Position numbers and translations under genes: made by a program. 19,926 nucleotides of DNA from Oscillospiraceae bacterium (GTDB lineage Bacteria; Bacillota_A; Clostridia; Oscillospirales; Oscillospiraceae): assembly GCA_902789835.1 (NCBI GenBank), contig CADAPN010000042.1:1-19926 (forward strand). The letters run 5' to 3'. The stretch's first letter is position 1; each line of letters starts with the position of its first letter. Under the pieces are notes generated by a model. That model was given only the letters and a program-made list of their open reading frames with translations, searched no databases and had not been told where the DNA came from. Positions 1 to 7,272 of the stretch are shown in pieces.

Positions 1-167
1 ATGATGTTGCCGCTGACGATGAGGGTGGTCTTTTCGGGCATGCAGCCCAGCGTGTCCCGCGCCAGAGCTGCCGCGTAGGCGACCGCAATCGGCTCCGTAC
101 AGCCCATGGCGGGGACCAGTTCTTCTCTCAGAATATCCAGAAAACTGTCATATATCAGTTTGTCCAT
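1..167 (-). CDS. L-cysteine desulfidase / UPF0597 family protein (N-terminal part only)
   Basis: The gene runs off the left edge of the window, so only its first 55 codons are visible. The translation starts MDKLIYDSFLDILREELVPA and continues with MGCTEPIAVAYAAA, then a segment ending VSGNII. The MGCTEP-IA-AYAAA block and the following VSGN are hallmarks of the CyuA/YhaM (UPF0597) family, iron-sulfur enzymes that break L-cysteine down to pyruvate, ammonia and sulfide. The cysteine at residue 23 corresponds to the conserved N-terminal cysteine of that family. The ATG at 165-167 has a GAGGTG ribosome binding site at 175-180, seven bases upstream. The family also contains proteins annotated as serine dehydratase-like, so the substrate is inferred from the family, and the rest of the enzyme cannot be seen. 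Confidence 0.85.
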   Translation of the reverse strand, partial: MDKLIYDSFLDILREELVPAMGCTEPIAVAYAAALARDTLGCMPEKTTLIVSGNI

Positions 168-226
168 AATCGGGCACCTCACTCCCATGATCAAAAACAG
201 CGATTTTCTCTTTCCTGACAGAACCT

Positions 227-254
227 ATATTACTATTTTTCGATGAAAAGTCAA
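227..254 (-). promoter_or_regulatory. Candidate sigma-A promoter for the cysteine desulfidase gene
   Basis: Read on the minus strand, a TTGACT -35 box (249-254) is followed after 16 bases by TAATAT (227-232) as a -10 box. Transcription would start near 220, giving a leader of about 53 bases before the ATG at 167. The -10 box is only a partial match. A 13-base palindrome, CATGTCTGACATG, lies just upstream at 267-279 and could be a binding site. Confidence 0.5.
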
Positions 255-292
255 CGGAGGAATTCGCATGTCTGACATGAGAGAAGAGATGA

Positions 293-3200
293 TCAGGACT
301 TGTCGGTGCTTTCTGCGGCGGGTTCTTCTTCAGCCGCGTCATCAACGTTCACGGCGTCGATTTCTTCTGTGGGGACATCCTCTTGGGCAGAGGCTTCCTC
401 TTCTGCCGCATCAGCAGCGGGGGAGGATTCCAAAGATTCTTGGGTTTCTGCAACGGGGACCTGGGCCTTCAGCTCTTCCAGAAGCAGGCGGAATTCCTCT
501 CTGGCGGCGTTCAGCTCATCCGCAGCGGAACGGAGCGCGTCTTTCGCTTCGACCAGTTCGTCCGTCGTGGCGCGGAGCTCATCCTTTGCTGTGTTCAGTT
601 CCTCGGTTGTGGCCTTGAGTTCACCCTTGGCGGTATCCAGTTCCGCGCTTGTGGCCTTGAGTTCACTCTTTGCCGCATCCAGTTCTTCCGTGATGCGTTG
701 AAGTTCTTCTCTGGCCGCATCCATGGAGCTGCCGGTTTCCTCAACAACAGGCTGCTCTTCTTCGGCGGCTTCCGCGCTGATCTCTGCGTCCGCGGTTTCT
801 TCGACACCGGCTTCCTCAGAGGCAGGTTCTTCTGTCGCTGCTTCTGCTTCATCCGCTGCAGGGGCGGTATTGGCAATCAGCGCTTCCGTGGCGGCCTGAA
901 GCGCTTCCGTGGCGGCCGTCAGAGTGGTCATCGCCTCGACCATCATGCTGCTCTCCGATGCCGGTTCTGCGGCGACGGGAACTTCCTCCGCGGCAGATGA
1001 GGCGGGCTCGACAGCGTCCGGAGCAACAGCTTCAGAGGTCTTAGCGGAATTTTCTGCAGCAGCTTCGGTGAGCTCCGAAGCGGGTTCTGTATCAGCGGAA
1101 TTGACAAGCTCTTCTTCGACCGCAACCGCCACGTCAACAGGATCTCCGACAGAAGGCGTATCGTCAGTCAAGGTTTCACTGTCAGCAGCATCAACAGGGA
1201 TGGGTTCCTCAACGGACCGTTCTGTGACGGGAAGCAGAGAGGTGGTAACGAGAGAGTTCACGAGGAGCGTGTCCTCTGCTGTAGGCTGATAAGGAAGATC
1301 TTCACCGGCCCATTTTGCAATGAAATCGACATCTCCCATAACGCAGAAGGAATCAAATGGGTTGCAGGCTTTTACAGTTTCATCATCCGTATGCCAGAGC
1401 TCAAAGGCAGATCCGTCTTTCTTCGGAGCGTCAATCAGGCGCAGCCAGGTCCCGACGGGGACGCTCCTGATGACAGGCCCCGGATTTCCGGTGAGCGTAT
1501 GGCCTCCGTTCAGATCAAAAGTGATGGTGGCATACTGCACATTGCTCGTATATGACGCATAGACATATTCATCCCCGGAAGAGTATGAACCGGAACCGCC
1601 GGTCCCAATCCAGCTCAGGTCTGCCCTCAGAAGAATGCCGCCCCCCATGGGCATGATCACATAATAGTCGCCGGTATTGGGATCTATCTTCAGGGGAAGC
1701 TTTCCACCGTCATAACCGTAAGCTCCCGTCAGCTGATATCCACCGGGAACATTCACTTTCACAGCAACATTTTCACCCTGTTTCGCGGTATATTTATATC
1801 CCTGATGCTCGGTGGCACCGTCTAAAGTGAAAATATTCTCCTGAGAGGGTTCGATCTTGATAATATAATGGATATTTGCTTCGACTTCTTTTGAGGTTGC
1901 CGTGGAAGTCCATTCTCCTGAATTCTTCTCCGCGACAACATGATCTTCTGCTCCAATTTTGGATGGATCGATCTTCCAGACTGTGATATCCAGGTTATCT
2001 GACGTGATTTTATCCTGCAGTTGAATACCGACTATGCCTCCATGCACAGTCCCGTCAACAACAAAGGAGTTCTTCCCATCTTCGTTAAATACGAGGCCTA
2101 CTTCCGATGCCGTGATATCGCCGATTACATCGACATCTACAAGGCTGCTGCTGTCAGAATTACTGTAAATCCCAATGCCGTCAGACTGGATTGAGCCTTC
2201 GACGGTGACATCGACCGTTCCGTCATTATATGACCAGATTGTAATACCGCTGGCATCTGTTTCGGACTTAGCCTTGATCAGGGCTTCTTCTGATGAACCG
2301 CCTTCCGGTGTTACGTTCAGAACAGAAGTGCCGCCGTCGTATGCAGTGATCGTTGCTCCGTAAGCATACTCTTGTCCTGTAACGGTTATCGGACCATTGA
2401 CATTGACGGTGCCGGTGCTGTTTGCTCCATCAGAAGTTATGTTAATGCCATGAGCGAATCCCTTATCGGCCTCGGCTTCAACCTCATCTGCTGTTACCGA
2501 AACAGTACCATCGTAAGCATGTACAACAATCCCCCGGGCGGCACTAAAAGTTTCATTTTGCTCCGCTTCCGCCTCAACCTTTCCGACTGTGACGGTTGCA
2601 GTTCCGCCATCTGCTCCGTAAGCATTAATACCGATTGCCCTGCCGGTACCTTCAGCGCTTGCTTCCACATCCTGAGCATTCACAACAGCAGTTCCGCCAA
2701 GGTCTACACTCACATCAATACCTTCTGCAGTCCCTGAGCCGTTGGTTGTTGCGACAACATTGCCGACGTCTTTGATGTCGGAATTTGACCCGTCGCCAGA
2801 AGTCCGTGTATAGACGCCGTATGAAGCGCCGGCGCCTGCCGAAGTGGCTTCCACATTTCCGGCTTCCAGAGTAGTACTACCGCCTCCCAAATCACGGGTA
2901 GCGACACCGACAGCATAATTGTCTCCATTGGCCTCTGCAGTTATGTCGCCTGCCGTGATTTCGGAATGGCCTCCGTCATTATTGGCTGCGAATACGCCAG
3001 CGGCGTAGCCGTCTCCTTCGGAAACCGCGGTAACATTGCCGACATCGGCCGTGGCGGTTGAATTGGCGTTGCTGCCCGGCGGCGTTACAGTGTGGACACC
3101 GGTCGTGTTAGCATCGCCGGTTGAGGTGGCGCTCACGTCACCTGCAGATACCTCAGCGGTTACTACGCTGTCTGCGGGAGAATTGGCTCGAACATATGCT

Positions 3201-3670
3201 CCGAATGTGGCTCCGTCACCTGCGGAAGAGGCTTCAACCGTACCCGAAACCTCAACAGTTGCTTCTGCCGGTCCGGGAGACTGTGCATTGGCTTCTGCGC
3301 CGATTGCTATGGTGTTGCCGGAAGCGGTGGATTCGGCGCTGACAGATTCAGCGGTTACGGAGGCCTCGCTTCCAATCTGTACGGCATTGGCTTGGATACC
3401 AGTGGCATCTCCGCCACTGTTTGTCACATCAATCGGCCCATTGACAATAATTTCGGCACTGCCGCCGGGATTTATCGGAGAAGCAAATGCCCCGCTTTGA
3501 CTCGATGAATTCACATCGGCGTCCACGTATCCGGCTGTTACCGGCTGCGGATCCGTGCCGTTGGTCGAAACCGGATCACCTTCCCCCGCCCAGGCGGAGA
3601 CGCCCCAGCAGGGGATCAGGCTCAGGACCATGATCAGGGCCAGAACTTTACGGAACACTGTCTTTTTCAT
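293..3670 (-). CDS. Large secreted repetitive surface protein with InlB-like repeat and C-terminal coiled coil
   Basis: This is a 1125-residue exported protein. A lysine-rich start and hydrophobic stretch (residues 1-28, ending VSAWA) form a Sec signal peptide. Residues about 35-560 consist of loose units of roughly 30-40 residues with recurring G-x-V-x-A, G-D-x-A-x-G-V and GG-x-S motifs, rich in G, A, S, T, V and D; this resembles a beta-solenoid adhesin. Residues about 600-690 form another beta-rich module. Residues about 713-795 (ITFDLNGG at 716 to an AKWAG ending) match InlB-type B repeats. An acidic Ala/Glu-rich linker follows, then a coiled coil with five 14-residue units at 996-1065. 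No LPxTG motif, membrane anchor or cell-wall repeat is visible at the C-terminus. The ATG has an AAGAGG site seven bases upstream. By eye the central part is more AT-rich than the neighbours. The function is unknown; an adhesin or surface-layer role is inferred. Confidence 0.85.
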   Translation of the reverse strand: MKKTVFRKVLALIMVLSLIPCWGVSAWAGEGDPVSTNGTDPQPVTAGYVDADVNSSSQSGAFASPINPGGSAEIIVNGPIDVTNSGGDATGIQANAVQIGSEASVTAESVSAESTASGNTIAIGAEANAQSPGPAEATVEVSGTVEASSAGDGATFGAYVRANSPADSVVTAEVSAGDVSATSTGDANTTGVHTVTPPGSNANSTATADVGNVTAVSEGDGYAAGVFAANNDGGHSEITAGDITAEANGDNYAVGVATRDLGGGSTTLEAGNVEATSAGAGASYGVYTRTSGDGSNSDIKDVGNVVATTNGSGTAEGIDVSVDLGGTAVVNAQDVEASAEGTGRAIGINAYGADGGTATVTVGKVEAEAEQNETFSAARGIVVHAYDGTVSVTADEVEAEADKGFAHGINITSDGANSTGTVNVNGPITVTGQEYAYGATITAYDGGTSVLNVTPEGGSSEEALIKAKSETDASGITIWSYNDGTVDVTVEGSIQSDGIGIYSNSDSSSLVDVDVIGDITASEVGLVFNEDGKNSFVVDGTVHGGIVGIQLQDKITSDNLDITVWKIDPSKIGAEDHVVAEKNSGEWTSTATSKEVEANIHYIIKIEPSQENIFTLDGATEHQGYKYTAKQGENVAVKVNVPGGYQLTGAYGYDGGKLPLKIDPNTGDYYVIMPMGGGILLRADLSWIGTGGSGSYSSGDEYVYASYTSNVQYATITFDLNGGHTLTGNPGPVIRSVPVGTWLRLIDAPKKDGSAFELWHTDDETVKACNPFDSFCVMGDVDFIAKWAGEDLPYQPTAEDTLLVNSLVTTSLLPVTERSVEEPIPVDAADSETLTDDTPSVGDPVDVAVAVEEELVNSADTEPASELTEAAAENSAKTSEAVAPDAVEPASSAAEEVPVAAEPASESSMMVEAMTTLTAATEALQAATEALIANTAPAADEAEAATEEPASEEAGVEETADAEISAEAAEEEQPVVEETGSSMDAAREELQRITEELDAAKSELKATSAELDTAKGELKATTEELNTAKDELRATTDELVEAKDALRSAADELNAAREEFRLLLEELKAQVPVAETQESLESSPAADAAEEEASAQEDVPTEEIDAVNVDDAAEEEPAAESTDKS
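476..685 (-). repeat. Five tandem 42-bp units encoding a 14-residue coiled-coil repeat
   Basis: Within the large secreted protein, residues 996-1065 are five consecutive 14-residue units: ELDAAKSELKATSA, ELDTAKGELKATTE, ELNTAKDELRATTD, ELVEAKDALRSAAD and ELNAAREEFRLLLE. Each unit is two heptads. At the DNA level the first three units are close copies, while the last two have drifted. The array looks like expansion by unit duplication and may vary in copy number between strains. Confidence 0.9.
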
Positions 3671-3708
3671 GTCGCATCCTCTTTTCCTTGTTATTATCGT
3701 ATTACAAT

Positions 3709-3742
3709 ACTATAAATGTGCTATATGTTATTATAAATGTGT
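3709..3742 (-). promoter_or_regulatory. Promoter region of the large secreted protein, with two direct repeats
   Basis: The 86 bp between the broken regulator and the secreted protein is very AT-rich. On the minus strand there is a perfect TATAAT at 3730-3735 and a second possible -10, TATAGT, nearer the gene, but neither has a convincing -35 box. On the plus strand, TATAAATGTG occurs twice, at 3711-3720 and 3732-3741, 21 bp apart. That spacing is about two helical turns, as expected for a regulator binding one DNA face. Weak -35 boxes fit an activator-dependent promoter, but this is inference. Confidence 0.4.
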
Positions 3743-3756
3743 TATTGTTATACCCG

Positions 3757-4349
3757 CTATCGCTCAACACCCTGCCTGCGGTCGTGGTCACTCACCACAA
3801 TGTGCAGCTCGCGGGCGTGGACGGCAAGCTCCAGGCGGTCGGTAAAGCCGGTCTTGTCCAGCATGTTCTGGATATGGCGCCGGACCGTATTGACCGAGAT
3901 ACAGAGGGATTCGGCGATCTGCTGATTCGTGCGGCAGGCGGTCAGTTCCCGGAGAACGTCCAGCTCGCGGTCTGAGAGCTCCGTCTGGGACACGCGGCCG
4001 ATGGGAAGCTGCGGGATGTCCGGGTAGACGATCTCGCCCGTCATGACCCGGTCCATGACCTCAGGAAGCGGCACTTCGCTGTCCTTGTACCAGAAAGCCT
4101 CGATGCCGAGCTTCCTGGCCTCGTCCAGCCATTTTGCCTCTGCCATGGAGGTGGCAAGGATGATGCGCAGGTCGGGAAGACAAGCTGCGGCGGGTGCTCC
4201 AGGCACCAGCTGACCGCCGCGCCGGCGGCAGAGAAGGAAGCCGCCAGTTCATAGCCTTCACAGCTTCGGACCGTGAGCTCAAAAAAGCCGCGCGGCAGAG
4301 GGCGGTCGTCAGCGACCACCACCCGGATCTTCTCTTCAAACAAACGCAT
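3757..4349 (-). pseudogene. LuxR/NarL-family response regulator, disrupted in the receiver domain
   Basis: Two reading frames together make one response regulator. From the ATG at 4347-4349 (AAAGG site just upstream; a GTG sits at 4350-4352) the first frame gives a receiver start: IRVVVADDRPLPRG, then up to EHPPQLV. The second frame resumes near 4190 with LPDLRIILATS, has the WYK lysine region, and ends with a complete LuxR helix-turn-helix (LSDRELDVLRELTACRTNQQ, then ISVNTVRRHIQNMLDKTGF). The two parts sit in different frames. The stretch between QLV and LPDLR is missing compared with normal receivers; it should hold the phospho-acceptor aspartate and the following helix, roughly 20-26 residues. 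This suggests an internal deletion not divisible by three. A downstream GTG at 4204-4206 could in theory start a DNA-binding fragment. The gene diverges from the sensor and kinase genes at 4629-6916, its likely partners. Confidence 0.8.
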
Positions 4350-4447
4350 CACCGCCTTTCGGTACCCGGTTTGGGAGAAAAGGGTACAATCCCCCTACCC
4401 CTAAATATACTATTATTATGTTAACATGGACACCAGATCTTGTAAAT

Positions 4448-4461
4448 GGTCCAAAAGGACC
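4448..4461. promoter_or_regulatory. Inverted repeat in the divergent regulator/sensor gap
   Basis: The sequence GGTCC-AAAA-GGACC (4448-4461), extendable by one pair to TGGTCC/GGACCA, is a short perfect inverted repeat. It lies about 80 bp upstream of the -35 box of the sensor operon and about 100 bp upstream of the broken regulator. It is placed where an operator for a divergent pair could be, but could also be chance. Confidence 0.25.
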
Positions 4462-4542
4462 AAATTTAGATATTTTTCACAAAAATGACAGGATAGAATG
4501 TGCTGAAAAGTAATAAAATAACCATTTTGAAACCGAACTGCA

Positions 4543-4571
4543 TTGAAAATGTTAATAAGCTATGCTATGAT
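4543..4571 (+). promoter_or_regulatory. Sigma-A promoter of the sensor-kinase operon (extended -10)
   Basis: TTGAAA (4543-4548), a 17-base spacer and TATGAT (4566-4571) preceded by TGC form a near-consensus promoter with an extended -10. Transcription should begin near 4578, about 50 bases before the GTG start. Confidence 0.8.
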
Positions 4572-4584
4572 GTAACCACCAGAC

Positions 4585-4604
4585 CGCTGCCCGGCATGGC
4601 AGCG
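4585..4604 (+). promoter_or_regulatory. Leader hairpin before the sensor gene
   Basis: CGCTGCC (4585-4591) and GGCAGCG (4598-4604) form a seven-pair stem with a six-base loop near the 5' end of the predicted transcript. The hairpin ends ten bases before the GAGGAGGGAG ribosome binding site (4615-4624). It has no T-run, so it is not a terminator. It may affect stability or translation of the leader. Confidence 0.4.
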
Positions 4605-4628
4605 TCATGAAAGAGAGGAGGGAGCGAC

Positions 4629-5993
4629 GTGGAGCAGTCTATCACGGATCATCACCTGCAGAGATCAAGCGCTCTGTTTCTTGCGCTTCTCCTTCTGGCC
4701 GGAGTACTGCACCTGATCGATAACAGTTCCTCAGGCTTTTTCACTACAGTTCTCTTCTGCTGCTATACGGGCATTTATGCGGGGCTGCTTCTCTTCTGGC
4801 TGCTGTCAATCCAGCGAAGGCTTTTGCCCTGCCGCGCAAGGGAATATCTGCTTGCGGCAGGCGGGATGATGCTTTTTTATCTGGCGCTTCGCTGCGTCAA
4901 ATACCGGGTCATCGGCAGCTCCAGTGAAACGCTGACCCGCTGGGCGTGGTATACCTTTTATGTGCCGCGCCTGATGATTCCGACGCTGTTCTTCATGAGC
5001 TGCATCGGTTTTTACGCGGAGGAGCGAGACAGAAAATGGGATGAGCGATGGCTGCTGCTTCCGGCCGCGGCTCTTGTACTGGGCATCCTGACAAACGACC
5101 TCCACCTGCTTGCTTTCATGCCGCTGGACGAAATCGATACCCTCAAAGGAGATGCCGGTACCTATACTTACGGCGTCCTGTTTTATGCCGCATATGGGTG
5201 GATCATCCTGATGACCGCGGGAGGGATCCTGAGACTGGTCCGCGGCTCCCGCCGGACAGGCAGATGGCGTGAGAGCGCGCTTCCTCTGTTGTGCCTGCTG
5301 ATGGTCCCGATCCTGAGCGCGGCAGAGAGGTGGCTGAGTACGCATCATCTTCCGCTCCTGTATACCGTTCCGGAAATTGACAGCTTCTGCATGCTGGGCT
5401 GCCTGGAATACTGCCTGCGGAACTATATGCTGCGCCTTGACCGGGAGCATGAGGAAAGGCGGGCCCGCCTGGAGATAGCCCGGCGCGTTTACGCTGCGGC
5501 TTCCGACGAGGTCAGAGACGTCCGTCGTCAGATCGGCGACGAATTGGAGGGGCTCACACCGGAAGACCCTGACTTCCGGATAAAAATCGAACAGCTCAGC
5601 GTCCTCTATGCCTGCGTCAAGCGGAAAAGCAATCTTGCTTTGATCGGGGAGGAGCAGGGACTGATTCCGGCAGAGGAGCTTGTGCTTTCTCTGGAAGAAA
5701 TGGGGCGCTATCTCCGCCTCTGCGGGATCGCGGTTCTGGTGGAGAGCCGCACAGCCGAGCGCTTTGGGAAACGGGAGGGGCTGGACCTCTTCGAGGGATT
5801 CTTCCGTATCGCCCTGATGCTGATACCGGGGAGCAAAAACCTGCTGGTATGTCTTGAACGGGACCGCCTGACGCTTGAGGCCGACTGTACCGCCCTGCCG
5901 AGCTGGCCGGATCTTCCCGGCTATCTGGAGCAGGGGGAAGAGGACGGGCTGATGTACCTGATGCTCTATGCCCGGAGAGGAGGAGCACCATGA
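4629..5993 (+). CDS. 7TM membrane sensor with degenerate histidine-kinase-like tail
   Basis: The 454-residue product begins at a GTG with a strong GAGGAGGGAG site four bases upstream. About seven hydrophobic segments are visible (near residues 14-30, 37-61, 72-90, 105-130, 141-155, 178-204 and 217-232). A charged helix (270-310) and a cytoplasmic tail follow. The block at 318-368, containing ACVKRKSNLALI and then EELVLSLEEMGRYLRLCGIA, resembles the dimerisation and linker region of clostridial 7TM histidine kinases. I see no phosphorylatable H-box and no N- or G-box, so the kinase part seems inactive. The gene overlaps the next one by four bases (ATGA), so the two are translationally coupled. 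The inferred role is signal input for the downstream kinase. The ligand is unknown. Confidence 0.75.
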   Translation: MEQSITDHHLQRSSALFLALLLLAGVLHLIDNSSSGFFTTVLFCCYTGIYAGLLLFWLLSIQRRLLPCRAREYLLAAGGMMLFYLALRCVKYRVIGSSSETLTRWAWYTFYVPRLMIPTLFFMSCIGFYAEERDRKWDERWLLLPAAALVLGILTNDLHLLAFMPLDEIDTLKGDAGTYTYGVLFYAAYGWIILMTAGGILRLVRGSRRTGRWRESALPLLCLLMVPILSAAERWLSTHHLPLLYTVPEIDSFCMLGCLEYCLRNYMLRLDREHEERRARLEIARRVYAAASDEVRDVRRQIGDELEGLTPEDPDFRIKIEQLSVLYACVKRKSNLALIGEEQGLIPAEELVLSLEEMGRYLRLCGIAVLVESRTAERFGKREGLDLFEGFFRIALMLIPGSKNLLVCLERDRLTLEADCTALPSWPDLPGYLEQGEEDGLMYLMLYARRGGAP

Positions 5994-6916
5994 GACCCTT
6001 TGATGAGATCATCGGAACGCCCGGCGGAATCCTGCTTGCCGGATTTGCGGTTCTTCTTTTTTTCGGACAGCTGTGCGCCGTGATCATGCTTTTTCCCGAA
6101 CGAAAAGAAAAAAAGAGCGTTCTGCCTGCTTTGCTGCAGCTGGCGACGGTTTCGCTTTGGTTCGCGCTGATGATGGACGGGAAACCGCCGGTCCCTTGGT
6201 ATAAGGGAGAGAGCGTACAGCCGGTTTTTATGACGGCCTTTCATGCTGTCCCCTGGGGCGCAATTCTGTGCTGCGAACTGGTGATGGCGGCGCTGACCGC
6301 TTTGAGCCTGCGCGCGGCCTTTGCCCGACTGCCGAAGGATGAGGCAACGGAGCGCTATCAGGCGCTTCAGGAAGTCCTGAGAGAGGAGGCCCTGCTTCGG
6401 ACTCGGGTGCGGGTTCACGACGAGCTGGGGGAACTGCTGCTGTTATGCCGACAATATCTTGATCACAATGACGGAGCGGATGGGCAGGAGCTTCTGGACC
6501 GGATGCGGAAAACGAATCAGGATCTTTTGAACCAGATGAAGGAAAACAGCGCGGAGGATGAATTGAATACTGCCCTCATCCAGGCGAAGGGAATCGGGGT
6601 TGCGGTCCGGATTGAAGGAACGGTTCCGAGGGATCCCCGGATCCGGAGAATCCTGGGCCATGCCGTGCGGGAATGCGCCGCGAACACGGTCCGGCATGCC
6701 GGCGGCGACAGGCTGGAGGTTTTGCTGCTGCAAAAGGACAGCCGGCTGAGAGCGGAGCTTCAAAACAACGGCAGCGCGCCGGACAAGCCGCTCACGGAAC
6801 ACGGCGGACTGAAGTCTCTTCGCCAGATGACGGAAGCCTTCTGCGGCAGCATGAAGATCGAGTATACTCCCGTGTTCCGGGTGATTCTGGAACTGCCCGT
6901 GCAGCCCCAGCAGTAG
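5990..6916 (+). CDS. Sensor histidine kinase with two N-terminal membrane segments
   Basis: The product has 308 residues. Two hydrophobic segments lie near residues 13-35 and 43-58, and a third at about 86-106. A coiled helix carries RVRVHDELGELLLL, where H143 is the likely phosphorylated histidine. The ATP-binding domain has an N-box-like HAVRECAANTVRHAGGD (N232) and a glycine-rich HGGLKSLRQMTEAFCGSM near residue 270. The usual DNG triplet is NNG here, as is common in clostridial kinases of this type. The protein probably phosphorylates a NarL-type regulator. The obvious candidate is the divergent regulator at 3757-4349, which is broken. The start overlaps the stop of the upstream membrane sensor gene. 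I found no clear terminator downstream. Confidence 0.8.
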   Translation: MRPFDEIIGTPGGILLAGFAVLLFFGQLCAVIMLFPERKEKKSVLPALLQLATVSLWFALMMDGKPPVPWYKGESVQPVFMTAFHAVPWGAILCCELVMAALTALSLRAAFARLPKDEATERYQALQEVLREEALLRTRVRVHDELGELLLLCRQYLDHNDGADGQELLDRMRKTNQDLLNQMKENSAEDELNTALIQAKGIGVAVRIEGTVPRDPRIRRILGHAVRECAANTVRHAGGDRLEVLLLQKDSRLRAELQNNGSAPDKPLTEHGGLKSLRQMTEAFCGSMKIEYTPVFRVILELPVQPQQ

Positions 6917-7035
6917 GAGAGATGGTGGGACAGACGCCGCATCACCGCAATCCATTTCGTTCAAAATGCTCAAAATCGACCTGACGGATTTGCCGCTTTT
7001 ACCGGTTTCTACAAAAAAGCTGGAAATCACACTTT
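6917..7035. other. Non-coding gap between kinase operon and lysine leader
   Basis: I see no gene, convincing hairpin terminator or promoter in this 119-bp stretch. The rest of the gap, up to 7272, holds the promoter and riboswitch described separately. Confidence 0.6.
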
Positions 7036-7040
7036 AGTGA

Positions 7041-7069
7041 TTGACATCACTGAAGCGTGGTGCTATGAT
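7041..7069 (+). promoter_or_regulatory. Strong sigma-A promoter of the lysine riboswitch / ABC transporter operon
   Basis: A perfect TTGACA (7041-7046), a 17-base spacer and TATGAT (7064-7069) with an upstream TGC extended -10 give a near-consensus promoter. A perfect inverted repeat, AGTGAT-TGAC-ATCACT (7036-7051), covers the -35 box and may be an operator. Transcription should start near 7076, just before the riboswitch. Confidence 0.85.
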
Positions 7070-7091
7070 ACAGCCAAATTGAATCGCTTTA

Positions 7092-7252
7092 GATAGAGGC
7101 GCGGTGTTCATCAGTACCGACCGGCAAGGCCAGGCAGCCGTCGGACGGGAAAGGGTTCATCGCCGAAGATCCGGCAGGAGGCCTGCTCCTTCGGTTCTGG
7201 GCTGTGCAAGAAGATTGTACCACCGGCGGGGAGGAACAGCCGGAGAGTCATC
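7092..7252 (+). promoter_or_regulatory. Lysine riboswitch (L-box)
   Basis: The leader shows the L-box landmarks in the right order: GATAGAGGCGCGG at the 5' side, a TCAGTACC element, GGGAAAGG, TCGCCGAAG, GGCTGT pairing with ACAGCC (7202-7207 and the copy before 7240), and CCGGAGAGTCATC at the 3' side. The closing P1 stem is weak here, since the 3' arm reads TCATC instead of the usual CTATC. GAGTC (7245-7249) can instead pair with GACTC (7254-7258), just before the AAAGGA ribosome binding site at 7261-7266. This could be a switch acting on translation. No terminator with a T-run is visible. The riboswitch points to lysine as the regulator, and probably the substrate, of the transporter. Confidence 0.82.
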
Positions 7253-7272
7253 CGACTCAGAAAGGAAAACCC

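Noticed and set aside
267..279. Palindrome CATGTCTGACATG between the first two genes
   Set aside because: Perfect but short, and it could be chance; only noted with the nearby promoter.
268..1289. Plus-strand open frames within the end of the secreted protein gene
   Set aside because: Serine/alanine- or arginine/phenylalanine-rich products of the coiled-coil repeat read in reverse; no ribosome site or family match.
4353..4440. Possible promoter for the LuxR-type regulator on the minus strand
   Set aside because: TATATT is present but the best -35 at 17 bases is TGTCCA, too weak to list.
6917..7035. Terminator for the kinase operon
   Set aside because: No stem of useful length followed by T residues was found.
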